From Promicromonospora sp042731755 (lineage in GTDB: Bacteria > Actinomycetota > Actinomycetes > Actinomycetales > Cellulomonadaceae), in NCBI RefSeq assembly GCF_042731755.1, contig NZ_JBHWLR010000007.1, positions 124,001 through 188,000 of the forward strand: a stretch of DNA of 64,000 nucleotides, in the 5' to 3' direction. This document shows positions 16,000 to 25,431 of the stretch, one piece after another. The notes under the pieces are model-generated. The model was not told the DNA's origin. It did no database searches and saw only the letters and a list, made by a program, of their open reading frames with translations. Within the stretch, counting starts at the first letter, position 1. The number at the start of each line of letters is the position of its first letter. The position numbers and the translations under genes were made by a program.

Positions 16000-16722
16000 T
16001 CAGACGCCCTGGAGCATTCCCAGCTTGCTCGCGAAGTCGACCAGCTCGAACGTCGAGCCCGTCACCAGGGTCGCGCCCGCGGCTCGCGCCACGTCGGAGA
16101 CGGGCTCGACGTTCCCGTAGAGAACGAACGGCAGGTGAGCGTCCGCCGCGCGGACCTCGGCGAGAAAGCGGAGTCCGGCGTCGGGTACGTCCACGCCGGA
16201 CTCGTGCCGGCCCATGTCCGAGATCACCAGCCCGTACCGCCGACTCCCGAGAAGGCGCATCGCCTCGGCCGTCGAGCGCGCGGTGTCGACCTCGGCGCCC
16301 TCGCGCCGCCACGACTCCGTGACCATCGCGTTGTTCTCGGGGTGGTCGTCGACCCAGAGGATCGGGAGGCTCGCGGGGACCGTGACCCGTCGCTCCTGTT
16401 CCTGCGACATCCAGGCGGTCTCGTCGGGATGCGGGATCGCACCCTGGGACTGCCCGGTGGCCCCGGTCTCGGTGTTCGGCACGACGCCGTCGAGCTGCCG
16501 CTTGAGCAGCGCCACCTCGCGCTGCAGATCGGTGATCATGTCGGACTGCTGGTCCGTCGCCTGCTTGAGGTTGAGCCGCTGCCCGCCGATCTCCAGCGTG
16601 ACGTCGTCGGAGTTGCGCAGCTTCGACAGGAGCTGTCGGCCGAACACCAGCAGCACGACGATGACGAGCAAGGGCCACAGGAGGCTGGCGACAGCCCCGA
16701 TCAGGTCGGCAACGGGAGTCAC
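16000..16722 (-). CDS. Membrane-anchored response-regulator receiver protein
   Basis: The protein has 240 residues. An N-terminal membrane helix (about residues 6-30, LIGAVASLLWPLLVIVVLLVFG) is followed by a short coiled-coil-like segment (QATDQQSDMITDLQREVALLKRQL). From about residue 118 there is a CheY-like receiver: ILWVDDHPENN supplies the acidic pair, VISDMGR the phospho-acceptor Asp, and GATLVTGSTFEL the last strand. The usual conserved Lys before the last helix is missing (TGS). No output domain follows, so the receiver is the effector end and is tethered to the membrane. The GTG start lacks a clear ribosome site. The gene follows the helicase gene on the same strand. Confidence 0.75.
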   Translation of the reverse strand: MTPVADLIGAVASLLWPLLVIVVLLVFGRQLLSKLRNSDDVTLEIGGQRLNLKQATDQQSDMITDLQREVALLKRQLDGVVPNTETGATGQSQGAIPHPDETAWMSQEQERRVTVPASLPILWVDDHPENNAMVTESWRREGAEVDTARSTAEAMRLLGSRRYGLVISDMGRHESGVDVPDAGLRFLAEVRAADAHLPFVLYGNVEPVSDVARAAGATLVTGSTFELVDFASKLGMLQGV

Positions 16723-16772
16723 GGGGGCAAACGTACCGGTCAGAGCCGTGGAGCGGGACAGGGCACCAGGGC

Positions 16773-19700
16773 TCAGCCCTCCAGCAGCCCCCGGATGTCC
16801 TCCGCTCCCAGCGCCCCCGCGAACGCGCCCGCGTCGTCGCTCAGCACCGCGTCGAACAGCCGGGCCTTGCGCTCCTTGAGCGCCATCACCTTGTCCTCGA
16901 TCGTGTTCTCGGACACCAGCCGGAACACCATCACGTTCTGCGTCTGCCCGATGCGGTGCGTCCGGTCGATCGCCTGCGCTTCCGTCGCCGGGTTCCACCA
17001 CGGGTCGAGGAGATAGACGTAGTCGGCCTCGGTCAGGTTGAGCCCGAACCCCCCGGCCTTGAGGCTGATCAGGAACACCGGTGCCGAACCCTCCTTGAAC
17101 CGGCCGATCACCTCCGGCCTCCGCCGCGTGGACCCGTCCAGGTACTCGTACGGGATCCCTAGCTCCTGGCACAGCTCGGCCGCCTTGGTCAGGAACGACG
17201 TGAACTGGGAGAACACCAGCGCGCGGTGCCCCTCTGCCGCGACCTCCGCCAGCTGCTCCGCGAGCAGGTCCAGCTTGGCCGACCCGACACCCTCGTACTC
17301 CGGGTCCACCAGCGAGGCGTCCAGCGCCAGGCGCCGCAGGGTGGTCAGCGCGCGGAACACCGCCACCCGGTTCTCGTCGAAGCTGTCCAGCAGACCCAGC
17401 AGGCGGGACCGTTCGCGCTGCAGGTGGGTGTCGTAGATCCGGCGGTGCCGGGGGTCGAGGGTGACGCGGAGCACCTGCTCCTGCCGTTCGGGCAGCTCGG
17501 GCGCCACCTGGCCCTTGGTCCGGCGCAGCATGAGCGGCTTGATCCGACGGCGGAGCCGGTTCAGCAGCGGCCCGGAGTCGCCCTCGCCCGCGACCGGCTT
17601 GACGTAGTCCTCCCGGAACTTCATCGCCGACCCGTAGAGCCCCGGCGCGACGATCGCGAGCATCGCCCACAGCTCCATGAGGTTGTTCTCCATGGGCGTG
17701 CCGGTGATGGCCAGCTTGAACGGCGTCCGCAGGCGGCGCGCGGACTCGTTGGCGCGCGTCTGGTGGTTCTTCGCGAACTGCGCCTCGTCAAGGATCAGGC
17801 CGCTCCATTCGACCTCGGCGAACGCGTCGAAGTCCAGCCGGAAGATCGCGTACGACGTCACGACGATGTCGGCCCCCGCGGCGACGTCCGCCACCGAGGT
17901 GCCCGCCTTCCGCGCGGTCGTCGGGAGTGTCACCACCTTGAGGTCCGGGGTGAAGCGCGCGGCCTCGGCGGCCCAGTTGCTCACCACCGAGGCCGGCGCG
18001 ATCACGAGGAACGGCGGGCGGGCGCCCTCCTGGCGGGCCTGGGCGACGAAGGCGAGGGTCTGGATGGTCTTGCCCAGTCCCATGTCGTCGGCGAGGATCC
18101 CGCCGAGCCCGTGCCGCCACAGGAAGGTGAGCCACTCGAAACCGTGCTGCTGGTACGGCCGCAGCTCGGCCTTGAGGCCGACGGGTGGCGGCAGCGGCTC
18201 GGGCCCGTCGACGCCGTCGGCGGTCAGCGCGACCAGGTCGCTCACCGAGCGCCGCCACCGGTCGGACTGCTCGACGACGTCGGCGACGTCCTCCAGCTCG
18301 GCCCACAGGCCGGCGTTGAACCGGCTGATCCGCAGCTTGCCCGGCTGGTCGGAGAGCCGTTGCGCCTCCTCGATCAGGGCCCGGAGCTGCGCGAACACCG
18401 GCAGGTCGGTACGCAGCCAGGTGCCGTCGGTCAGCATGAACCGCTTCTGGTTGCGGGCCAGCGCGTCGAACAGCGACCCGAACGGGATCTCGCGCCCGTT
18501 GACCGTGACCGTGACACCCAGCTCGAACCAGTCCATGTCGCCGCTGTCGGTGGCGCGCATGCTGACGACGGGTGCGGCCTCCAGGCCGTGGTACTCGGGC
18601 AGCTCGTCGCTCTCCACCCGGACGTCCGGCAGGGCGCGGAGCGCGGGCAGCGCCGTGGTGGCGAAGTCCATCGCCTGCAGCCCGCGGAACACCTCGGGCG
18701 CCACCCGGAAGTGGCCGAAGCCGGGCACCTCGCGCACCGCGGCGACGGCCCGGCCGAGGGTCGCGGCCTCTGCCGCGAGATCGCGCAGGTCGGAGCCCGG
18801 TTCCAGCGCCGTGGTCAGCGGGTACTCCTTGTCTGACGGCGGATACGCCCACCGCCACGTCACCCGGACCTCTGCCGCCGAGACCGCCTCGACGGACACG
18901 ACGAGCTCTGGACGGGGAAGCTCCGGCAGCTCGACGCCGGCGTCCGCCCGGACCCGCACCTCACGGCGCAGGAGCGGCAGGTAGTCCGCGAGGAACTCGT
19001 CGACCGCGTCGGCGGGGATCGCGACGTCGGCCAGGTGGACCGCGGCGCGCTCCTGGTCGGTGAGCAGCGCCGCGGTCGGGCCGAGGGTGATGGTGCGGCC
19101 CGAGGAGGACTCCTCCACCGCGAACAGGCCGTGATGGCCGAGCGGGCCGACCGAGGACGTGCCCGTGACCACGCCGTCGAAGGCGACGGTCCGCTCGAGG
19201 CGCGCGCCGCCGTCGGGCAGCGAGAGGTCCAGCGCGACGGACGCCTCGTGGGCCAGGCGCACCGACTCGCGCCTCGACTTGCCGACGAGCTCGATCCCGA
19301 GCTCGGCGGCGTCGGCGAGGTGGTGCCAGAACGGGCGAGGCAGCACGTCGTCCAGGCTGATCCAGTCGCCCGTGCTGAGGTACCCGTAGCCGCGCGGGCT
19401 CGTCGCGCGGAGGGCGTCGAGCGTGGTGAACCACTCCCGGACGGCGGGGTCGACGCCGCGGAGGAAGCCGTTGCGGATATAGCTCCACGAGGCGTTGCCG
19501 CCGACCCAGGCTCCGCGGTCGTTGCGCTGCACCGGCCGCATCGACAGGGAGAGGGTGTGTGCGGCGGCGGAGCCGTCGATCCGCAGCTGCAACGCCAGCG
19601 TCGTCTCGGTGTCGGCCGTCGGACCGGCCGGCGGGGTCGCCGGAGCCGTGGGCACGAGCTGCTGGACGACCGCCTTCCACTCCGGCACCTGCGGGGCCCG

Positions 19701-20045
19701 GTTCAGCGACGAGGCGGGCCGGACCATCGAGGCCAGACCGTCCGTCCCGGACTCGAGGAGCGTCGCCGCCACGTGCTTGCAGGCGGACCGGACCGGGCAG
19801 GTGCAGTCCGAGCCGACGACGACCGGCGGGCCGGGCGGGTCCGCCTTGAACTCGATGGAGCACGAATACGTGCTGCGGCCGCTGCCGCGCACCCAGGAGA
19901 TGAGCAGCAGGTCGTCCGGCAGCCATTCCCACGAGATGACCCGGCCTTGCTGCTGGTAATCCTCGCCGCGCTGGAACGCGCCGCTGCCCACCAGCAGCCT
20001 GATGGCTGCGGGGAGGACGCGAGGAGCGGGGATCGGCGTGGGCAC
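16773..20045 (-). CDS. SWIM zinc finger and SNF2-type helicase
   Basis: This 1090-residue SF2 helicase is of the HepA/RapA-like class. Near the N-terminus a SWIM finger is complete (C81, C83, C89, H91 in CTCPVRSACKHV). The SNF2 core follows: DDMGLGKTIQTLAF near 655, LILDEAQFAKNH near 748, LAITGTPMENN, then the C-terminal RecA lobe with FSQFTSFL, GGFGLNLTEADYVYLLDPWWNP and the arginine-finger block QAIDRTHRIGQ. Such proteins use ATP to translocate on duplex DNA and remodel bound protein, possibly RNA polymerase. Length and order are normal for the actinobacterial family. The upstream gap holds a TTATCCACA box. Confidence 0.92.
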   Translation of the reverse strand: MPTPIPAPRVLPAAIRLLVGSGAFQRGEDYQQQGRVISWEWLPDDLLLISWVRGSGRSTYSCSIEFKADPPGPPVVVGSDCTCPVRSACKHVAATLLESGTDGLASMVRPASSLNRAPQVPEWKAVVQQLVPTAPATPPAGPTADTETTLALQLRIDGSAAAHTLSLSMRPVQRNDRGAWVGGNASWSYIRNGFLRGVDPAVREWFTTLDALRATSPRGYGYLSTGDWISLDDVLPRPFWHHLADAAELGIELVGKSRRESVRLAHEASVALDLSLPDGGARLERTVAFDGVVTGTSSVGPLGHHGLFAVEESSSGRTITLGPTAALLTDQERAAVHLADVAIPADAVDEFLADYLPLLRREVRVRADAGVELPELPRPELVVSVEAVSAAEVRVTWRWAYPPSDKEYPLTTALEPGSDLRDLAAEAATLGRAVAAVREVPGFGHFRVAPEVFRGLQAMDFATTALPALRALPDVRVESDELPEYHGLEAAPVVSMRATDSGDMDWFELGVTVTVNGREIPFGSLFDALARNQKRFMLTDGTWLRTDLPVFAQLRALIEEAQRLSDQPGKLRISRFNAGLWAELEDVADVVEQSDRWRRSVSDLVALTADGVDGPEPLPPPVGLKAELRPYQQHGFEWLTFLWRHGLGGILADDMGLGKTIQTLAFVAQARQEGARPPFLVIAPASVVSNWAAEAARFTPDLKVVTLPTTARKAGTSVADVAAGADIVVTSYAIFRLDFDAFAEVEWSGLILDEAQFAKNHQTRANESARRLRTPFKLAITGTPMENNLMELWAMLAIVAPGLYGSAMKFREDYVKPVAGEGDSGPLLNRLRRRIKPLMLRRTKGQVAPELPERQEQVLRVTLDPRHRRIYDTHLQRERSRLLGLLDSFDENRVAVFRALTTLRRLALDASLVDPEYEGVGSAKLDLLAEQLAEVAAEGHRALVFSQFTSFLTKAAELCQELGIPYEYLDGSTRRRPEVIGRFKEGSAPVFLISLKAGGFGLNLTEADYVYLLDPWWNPATEAQAIDRTHRIGQTQNVMVFRLVSENTIEDKVMALKERKARLFDAVLSDDAGAFAGALGAEDIRGLLEG

Positions 20046-20140
20046 CCGTCCATGGTTCCACGGCGTGCGGACCGTCAGGCCGAGTTATCCACAGCGTGCC
20101 GCACATCACGAGTGTCGGTGGTCTCTGCGATGGTGTCCCC

Positions 20141-20950
20141 ATGAACCAGTTGCCCGACGCCGGCCGCCGGCCCGCCGCGCTCAGCATCCTCGCCCTCGCC
20201 GCAGGGGCGTGGACGGCCGTGCCGCTGCGCCTGGTGATCCCCGGCACCGAGCTCGACCTCGGGTTCACCCTGAACAACGCGGTCTTCGTCGTGGAGAACG
20301 CGGCGACGGCCGGAACGGTCCTGCTGGCGCTGGGATCGGCGGCGCTCCGCGCCCGGCGGCTCCTGATCGGCGCCGTGGTCGTGGTCGGCGTGCACCTGCT
20401 GCTCCAGGTCGGCACGGCGGTCGTGCAGCTCGTGCTCGGCGCCCGCCCCGACCTGCTCCTGGGCACCCTGGCGGAGATCTTCGTGCTGCTCGTCGTCGGA
20501 ACGGGGGCGCTGCTCGCCCTGCTCGTCCCCGACCCGCGGTCGGCTCGCCGCGCCGGCGTGGTCGTCGTCCTGGTGGGGGCGGTCATCCACACCCTGTGGA
20601 CGAGCGTGCTGCTCCCGGTCGTGTCGATGCTGTCCTTCGGCGGTCTGCCGCCGGGGATGATCGGATCCCTGCTCCTGAGCACCGCGATCGGCCTGCTCGT
20701 CGTCGCGGCCGCCGTGCTGTGCGGCTGGGCGGCGCCGACGACGCGGCGCATCGGTGCGCTGCTGGCGGCGGTGGTCGCCGTGCTCGGCCTCCTGGCCGCT
20801 GCCGGCTCCTTCGAGATGCTCGGCGTCGGCTATGCCGGGGTGCAGATCCTGCAGGGGGTGCTGACACTGGCCGCCGTACCGTGCGCCGTCGTCGCGGCCC
20901 GGCGCCTGGCGGTGGCCGTTACCCCTGATCCGGCCACCGTCAAGACATAG
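20141..20950 (+). CDS. Polytopic membrane protein of unknown function
   Basis: This 269-residue protein is almost entirely hydrophobic, with about seven predicted membrane helices in pairs. Polar loops contain RLVIPGTELDLGF near the N-terminus and LVPDPRSARR in the middle. There is no recognisable transporter or enzyme signature. The start at 20141 was chosen because the upstream part of the frame has poor codon quality. It stands alone, divergent from the helicase gene and convergent with a small gene. Confidence 0.6.
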   Translation: MNQLPDAGRRPAALSILALAAGAWTAVPLRLVIPGTELDLGFTLNNAVFVVENAATAGTVLLALGSAALRARRLLIGAVVVVGVHLLLQVGTAVVQLVLGARPDLLLGTLAEIFVLLVVGTGALLALLVPDPRSARRAGVVVVLVGAVIHTLWTSVLLPVVSMLSFGGLPPGMIGSLLLSTAIGLLVVAAAVLCGWAAPTTRRIGALLAAVVAVLGLLAAAGSFEMLGVGYAGVQILQGVLTLAAVPCAVVAARRLAVAVTPDPATVKT

Positions 20951-20958
20951 AACGTGTA

Positions 20959-21363
20959 CTACTTCGCGGAGCTGGCTCGAATCTCTTCCAGCGCCACGAC
21001 CTCGAGGATCTGCTTGACGATGATCGGGCCGACCGACTCCCACGAGAGCATCTCGGCGATCACCATGTACGACAGGTCGTCCCCGGTGAAGCAGCCGCCG
21101 CGGTGCAGTGCGTTGAGCAGCCGGTGCTTGGGCCAGGTCAGGTCGTCGAGCCGCTCGACCCGCCGCACTGCGGGGTAGAGCCGGCCGACGGGGAGCGGCT
21201 TGAGCCGCGTCACCGCGGCGTCGGCCAGGCGGGTGACGCCGACATCGGTCTTGTTGTCGACCTTGCCGACGTACCAGGCGTCGTCTTCGGCCATGACCTC
21301 ACGAAACCAGGGGAAAACCTCTCCCCAGGTTGGCGTCGGTGTGACGGCGGGTGCGTCGGACAT
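20959..21363 (-). CDS. Conserved-looking protein of unknown function
   Basis: This is a soluble 134-residue protein with no membrane segment. It is rich in Trp and charged residues (WGEVFPWFREVMAEDDAWYVGK at the start, DLTWPKHRLLNALHRGGCFTGDD in the middle, a C-terminal helix IIVKQILEVVALEEI). Codon usage is normal GC3, so it is probably real. I do not recognise the family. The region just upstream is AT-rich with a GTAACTAG stretch that may hold its promoter. It ends nine bases from the convergent membrane-protein gene, so both probably share a terminator region. Confidence 0.55.
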   Translation of the reverse strand: MSDAPAVTPTPTWGEVFPWFREVMAEDDAWYVGKVDNKTDVGVTRLADAAVTRLKPLPVGRLYPAVRRVERLDDLTWPKHRLLNALHRGGCFTGDDLSYMVIAEMLSWESVGPIIVKQILEVVALEEIRASSAK

Positions 21364-21468
21364 GAACTAGAACCTCCAGTCCCTGTAGGTAACTAGTCTC
21401 AATCCTTGCACCGTTCGACCGGCAAAACAGGCATGTTCGCCCCAAAAGACCGGACCTCATCCATAAAT

Positions 21469-22770
21469 TCACCCGCTTACCGGTTGCCGCACCAGCGCCG
21501 CCGTGCGAGTGCCACGCATCCCGAACAGGAGCGCCGCCGCGACGTACCCCACGGAGAGGGCGACGAAGAGGCCGGGCGACCAGCCGGCGTCCGGCACCAG
21601 GAAGGCCGCGAGGGCCGCCGCTCCCACGAACGCGGCGTTGTACAGCACGTCGTAGAAGGCGAACGCGCGGCCGCGATAGGCGTCCTCGGAGTCGCGCTGC
21701 ACGATCGTGTCGACCGCGATCTTGGCGCCCTGCGCCGCGAGGCCCAGCAGCCCGGCGGCCGTGACCACCGTGGCGAAGCCCGGTTCGGGCACCAGGATGA
21801 GCTGCGAGACGCCCGCGACCAGGAGCATCACGGCGATCCAGGACTGCGGGGCCATGCGCCGGGCCAGCACGGCGGTGAGCAGGATCGCGAGCCCGCCACC
21901 GATGCCGGTCGCGGCGATCACGGTCGCGAAGGTCGCGAGACCGGCGGTCGGGTCGTCGGGGTCGGCCAGCAGGTTGCGGGACATCAGGATCGACGCGATG
22001 AACACCACCCCGTACAGGAAGCGGTGCAGCGCCATGACGAGCAGCGCCTGGCCGGGGGTGCGGCGTGCGGCGAGGTAGCGGGCGCCGTCCACCAGACCGC
22101 GGACGACCAGCGCCAGCTCGTTGCGGATCGAGCCGGCGGCGGGTTCCTCCGGACCCAGCAGCGTGCGCGACATGCGCAGCCCCAGCAGCGAGGCGCACCC
22201 CATGACGACGCACGCGCAGGCCAGCGCGGTGGCGTCGTGCACCCGGCCGGACGGCATCGCGAGGCTCAGCACGAAGCTCAGGCCGCCTCCGAGGAAGGCC
22301 GCCCCCGCGCCGAGTGTCGGGGTGAGGGCGTTGGCCGTGAGCAGCAGGTCGCCCTGGACCACGCGCGGCAGGCCAGCAGAGAGGCCGGCGAGCAGGAACC
22401 GGTTGACGCTCAGGGCGGCGAGGCCCAGCACGTAGATCGCCGGCGTGACGCCCTGGGTGAGCATGAGCACCGCCATCGTTCCGGTGATCAGCACACGCAC
22501 CGCGTTGCCGAACACCAGGACCTGACGCCGCTGCCACCGGTCCAGGAACACCCCGGCGAACGGGCCCACGATCGTGAACGGCGCCAGCATCACCGCGAAC
22601 GCGCCCGCGATCGCGGAGGCGGACCCCTGCGACTCCGGGCTGAAGAACAGAAGGTTCGCGAGCCCCACCTGGAACATGCCGTCGCCGGCCTGGGACACGA
22701 GGCGCACCGCGAACAGCTTGCGGAACCCGGGAAGGCGCAGCAGCGCACGTAGCTCGGCAAGGACGGTCAC
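21469..22770 (-). CDS. MFS transporter
   Basis: This 433-residue protein has the 10-12 helix pattern of the major facilitator superfamily. The N-terminal region (FRKLFAVRLVSQAGDGMFQVGLANLLFF) resembles drug-efflux type MFS proteins. The loop between helices 2 and 3 (GPFAGVFLDRWQRRQVLVFGN) is the family motif A. The central cytoplasmic loop (GPEEPAAGSIRNELALVVRGL) and the second half are intact. The GTG at 22770 gives the normal length; the open frame continues upstream without conserved sequence. The substrate cannot be inferred. Confidence 0.85.
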   Translation of the reverse strand: MTVLAELRALLRLPGFRKLFAVRLVSQAGDGMFQVGLANLLFFSPESQGSASAIAGAFAVMLAPFTIVGPFAGVFLDRWQRRQVLVFGNAVRVLITGTMAVLMLTQGVTPAIYVLGLAALSVNRFLLAGLSAGLPRVVQGDLLLTANALTPTLGAGAAFLGGGLSFVLSLAMPSGRVHDATALACACVVMGCASLLGLRMSRTLLGPEEPAAGSIRNELALVVRGLVDGARYLAARRTPGQALLVMALHRFLYGVVFIASILMSRNLLADPDDPTAGLATFATVIAATGIGGGLAILLTAVLARRMAPQSWIAVMLLVAGVSQLILVPEPGFATVVTAAGLLGLAAQGAKIAVDTIVQRDSEDAYRGRAFAFYDVLYNAAFVGAAALAAFLVPDAGWSPGLFVALSVGYVAAALLFGMRGTRTAALVRQPVSG

Positions 22771-22887
22771 GCCATCGAGCCTATCCGCGCGGGTCGGGTA
22801 CCACCCGGCCCGGGCGACCGGAAGTTCACCTGCGGGACACCCCGGGGCCAGCCCGCGGTCCTCCCACCGACACCAGATCGCGCGACG

Positions 22888-25338
22888 GTGCCGAGCGTGT
22901 CTCCTCACCGCCGCCATGCGGCCTTCATCGCTTCCGGCGCGGTTCTCGCGCTCGGTCTGAGCACGTTCCCGGCCTTCGCCGCCGGCCAGCATGTCCCGAC
23001 CGGATCGACCGGATCGTTCGGCGGGACCAGCGCACGCGAGACGTTCCACCGCCTCGCCACCTACCCCGTCTTCGAGAACGTCCCCGCGGGCACGGACCCG
23101 GCCGACGCGACGGTCGCCGAGATCTCCGCGGTCAGCGAGGACGGCCGGACCCTCGTCCACACCGACGCCGCCGCGCGCCGCATCGGCTTCGTCGACATCA
23201 GCGACCCCGCGAAGCCGCGGGGGCTGGGCACCCTGTCGCTCGCCGAGCTCGGCTCGGAGCACGACGAGCCGACCTCCGTCGCGATCGTCGGCGACCACGT
23301 GCTCGTCGTCGTCGACAGCTCGACGTCGTTCACCGCGCCGTCCGGCCGCCTCGACGTCGTCGACCTCGCGACGCGCACCCTGGTGCGCTCGATCGACCTG
23401 GGCGGCCAGCCCGACTCGATCGCCGTCACGCACGACGGCGCCCACGCCGTCATCGCGATGGAGAACCAGCGCGACGAGGACGCGCCGCCCGACACGGGCG
23501 AGGGCGAGGAGGGCGACCTCCCGCAGGCTCCCGCCGGGTTCCTGCAGTTCGTCGACCTGCCGGGCACCGACCCCGCGGCCTGGCAGGTCCGGCCGGTCGC
23601 GCTCGACGAGGCGGCGCTCGCGGCCGCGGGCCTGGACACCCCGCAGGACCCGGAGCCCGAGTACGTCTCGATCAACCCGTCCGACACCAGGGTCGCGGTG
23701 ACGCTGCAGGAGAACAACGGCGTCGCCGTGCTGGACGTCGAGTCCGGCGAGCTGGAGAACGTGTTCTCCGCGGGGTCCGTCGCGCTGGAGGGCGTGGACG
23801 CCGAGGACGACGGGGCGATCGACCAGACCGGTTCCGTCGAGGCGGCCCCGCGCGAGCCCGACGCGATCGGCTGGATCGACGACGAGCACGTCGCCACCGC
23901 GAACGAGGGCGACTGGAAGGGCGGCACGCGCGGCTGGACGGTCTTCGAGGCCGCGACCGGCGACGTCGTCTGGGACGCGGGGTCCTCGGTGGAGGAGCTC
24001 GCCGTCCGCGTCGGCCTGCACAACGAGGACCGCGCCGGCAAGAAGGGCGTGGAGATGGAGGGCCTTGCGGTCGCGACGCTCGACGGCGTCCGCTACGCGT
24101 TCGTCGGCTCGGAGCGGTCCAACTTCGTGGCCGTGTACGACGTGTCGCGCCCGGCGAAGCCGCGGTTCGTGCAGGTGCTGGCCACGACGAACGGCCCGGA
24201 GGGGATCCTGCCGGTCCCGTCGCGGAACCTGCTCGTCGTCTCCTCCGAGGAGGACGCGGCCGAGGACGGCGTCCGGGCCTCGGTCTCGCTGTTCGGCAAG
24301 GGTCAGCGATACGCCCGGGCGGCCGGTCCGGCTCTGCTCGATGCCGCGGCTTTGCGGGGCTCGCAAGCTCACTCCTCAGCCGCGGGCTTCCCGACGATCG
24401 TCTCGGCCGACGCCAGGACAGCGGCGGGCACGAAGAAGCCGATCGGCTGGACCGCCCTCGGCGCGCTCTCGGCCGACCCGGCCGAGCGCGACCGCCTGTG
24501 GACCGTGACCGACGCCGCGAAGTCGCCGACGTCGATCCTCTCCGTCTCGACCGCGGGCTCGCGCGGTTCGAAGAACGGCCCCGCCGCGATCGACCGCGAG
24601 ATCGTCGTCACGGAGAACGGCGAGCCGGTGGGCCTGGACGCCGAGGGCATCTGGGCACGACCGTCGGTCCGCGGTAAGTCGGGCGGGTTCTGGCTCGGCG
24701 TCGAGGGCGCGACCGGTCCGGAGAACGCGCTGGTGCGCGTCTCGGCGTCGGGCCGCGTACAGGAGCGCGTCAGCCTGCCTGCCGACGTCGCCGCCGGCCT
24801 CGGCAAGTGGGGCATCGAGGGCGTGACCGGCACCGTGGACCGCGACGGCGAGCACCTGTTCGTCGCGCTCCAGCGGGGCCTGACCACCGACGACGGTGTG
24901 GGCGGCTACGCCCGCATCGGTCGCTACGACGTCGGGACGGGGGAGTGGACCTGGTTCGGCTACGAGCTGTCCGATCCGTCCGCCGACGGCGACTGGGTGG
25001 GCCTGTCCGAGATCACCGTCGTGGACCGCGACACCCTCGCCGTGATCGAGCGCGACAAGCTCAACGGGCCCGCGGCGAAGCTCAAGGCCGTGTACACGGT
25101 GGACCTGCCGAAGCGTGACCCACGGCCGGGGACGGTGCCGGTGCTGCGCAAGAAGCTCGCGATCGACGTCCTGCCCGCGCTCCGGGCCACCAACGGCTGG
25201 ACGCAGGAGAAGCTCGAGGGCCTCACGATCGGCGGGGACGGCCGCGTGTACGCGATCACCGACAACGACGGCGTGCAGGACGCGACCGGCGAGACGGTGT
25301 TCCTCGACCTGGGCAGCGCCCGCAAGTTCTTCCGCTGA
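22888..25338 (+). CDS. Secreted esterase-like/phytase-family beta-propeller protein
   Basis: This 816-residue exported protein has a signal peptide ending near AFAAGQ (residue 31). The first half is a beta-propeller of the 'choice-of-anchor I' type (repeats such as FVDISDPAKPRGLGTLSLAEL, IAVTHDGAHAVIAMENQRDED and GPEGILPVPSRNLLVVSSEED). The C-terminal ~330 residues match the esterase-like phytase domain (GLDAEGIWARPS, KWGIEGVTGTVDRDGEHLFVALQRG, LEGLTIGGDGRVYAITDNDGVQDATGE). Members act on phosphate or phosphodiester substrates outside the cell; the exact substrate is unknown. A GTG at 22897 is an alternative start. Confidence 0.82.
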   Translation: MPSVSPHRRHAAFIASGAVLALGLSTFPAFAAGQHVPTGSTGSFGGTSARETFHRLATYPVFENVPAGTDPADATVAEISAVSEDGRTLVHTDAAARRIGFVDISDPAKPRGLGTLSLAELGSEHDEPTSVAIVGDHVLVVVDSSTSFTAPSGRLDVVDLATRTLVRSIDLGGQPDSIAVTHDGAHAVIAMENQRDEDAPPDTGEGEEGDLPQAPAGFLQFVDLPGTDPAAWQVRPVALDEAALAAAGLDTPQDPEPEYVSINPSDTRVAVTLQENNGVAVLDVESGELENVFSAGSVALEGVDAEDDGAIDQTGSVEAAPREPDAIGWIDDEHVATANEGDWKGGTRGWTVFEAATGDVVWDAGSSVEELAVRVGLHNEDRAGKKGVEMEGLAVATLDGVRYAFVGSERSNFVAVYDVSRPAKPRFVQVLATTNGPEGILPVPSRNLLVVSSEEDAAEDGVRASVSLFGKGQRYARAAGPALLDAAALRGSQAHSSAAGFPTIVSADARTAAGTKKPIGWTALGALSADPAERDRLWTVTDAAKSPTSILSVSTAGSRGSKNGPAAIDREIVVTENGEPVGLDAEGIWARPSVRGKSGGFWLGVEGATGPENALVRVSASGRVQERVSLPADVAAGLGKWGIEGVTGTVDRDGEHLFVALQRGLTTDDGVGGYARIGRYDVGTGEWTWFGYELSDPSADGDWVGLSEITVVDRDTLAVIERDKLNGPAAKLKAVYTVDLPKRDPRPGTVPVLRKKLAIDVLPALRATNGWTQEKLEGLTIGGDGRVYAITDNDGVQDATGETVFLDLGSARKFFR

Positions 25339-25342
25339 GCCC

Positions 25343-25413
25343 CGATTGCTGAGTGCTGGGCATTCGTCCTTCTGGCACAGCAAAAAGGGCGAATACCCAG
25401 CACTCAGCGATCG
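25343..25413. terminator. Long bidirectional hairpin, 27-bp stem
   Basis: The left arm (25343-25369) and right arm (25387-25413) pair over 27 bases with only three G-U type mismatches. The loop includes AAAAA. The hairpin separates the convergent phytase-like and amylase genes. The 12-mer GCTGAGTGCTGG in its stem also occurs at 31669-31680, over the stop codon of another gene. Confidence 0.85.
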
Positions 25414-25431
25414 TCGTTGTGTGGGTGCGGG

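Noticed and set aside
20085..20093. TTATCCACA, a perfect DnaA box
   Set aside because: It is a single box with no cluster, no dnaA/dnaN genes and no AT-rich unwinding region, so it is not an origin. A related TTTTCCACA lies near 7940.
21469..24372. Long - strand frame extending upstream of the MFS transporter into the phytase-like gene
   Set aside because: The extension is antisense to a conserved secreted protein and has no domains; the MFS protein is full length from 22770.
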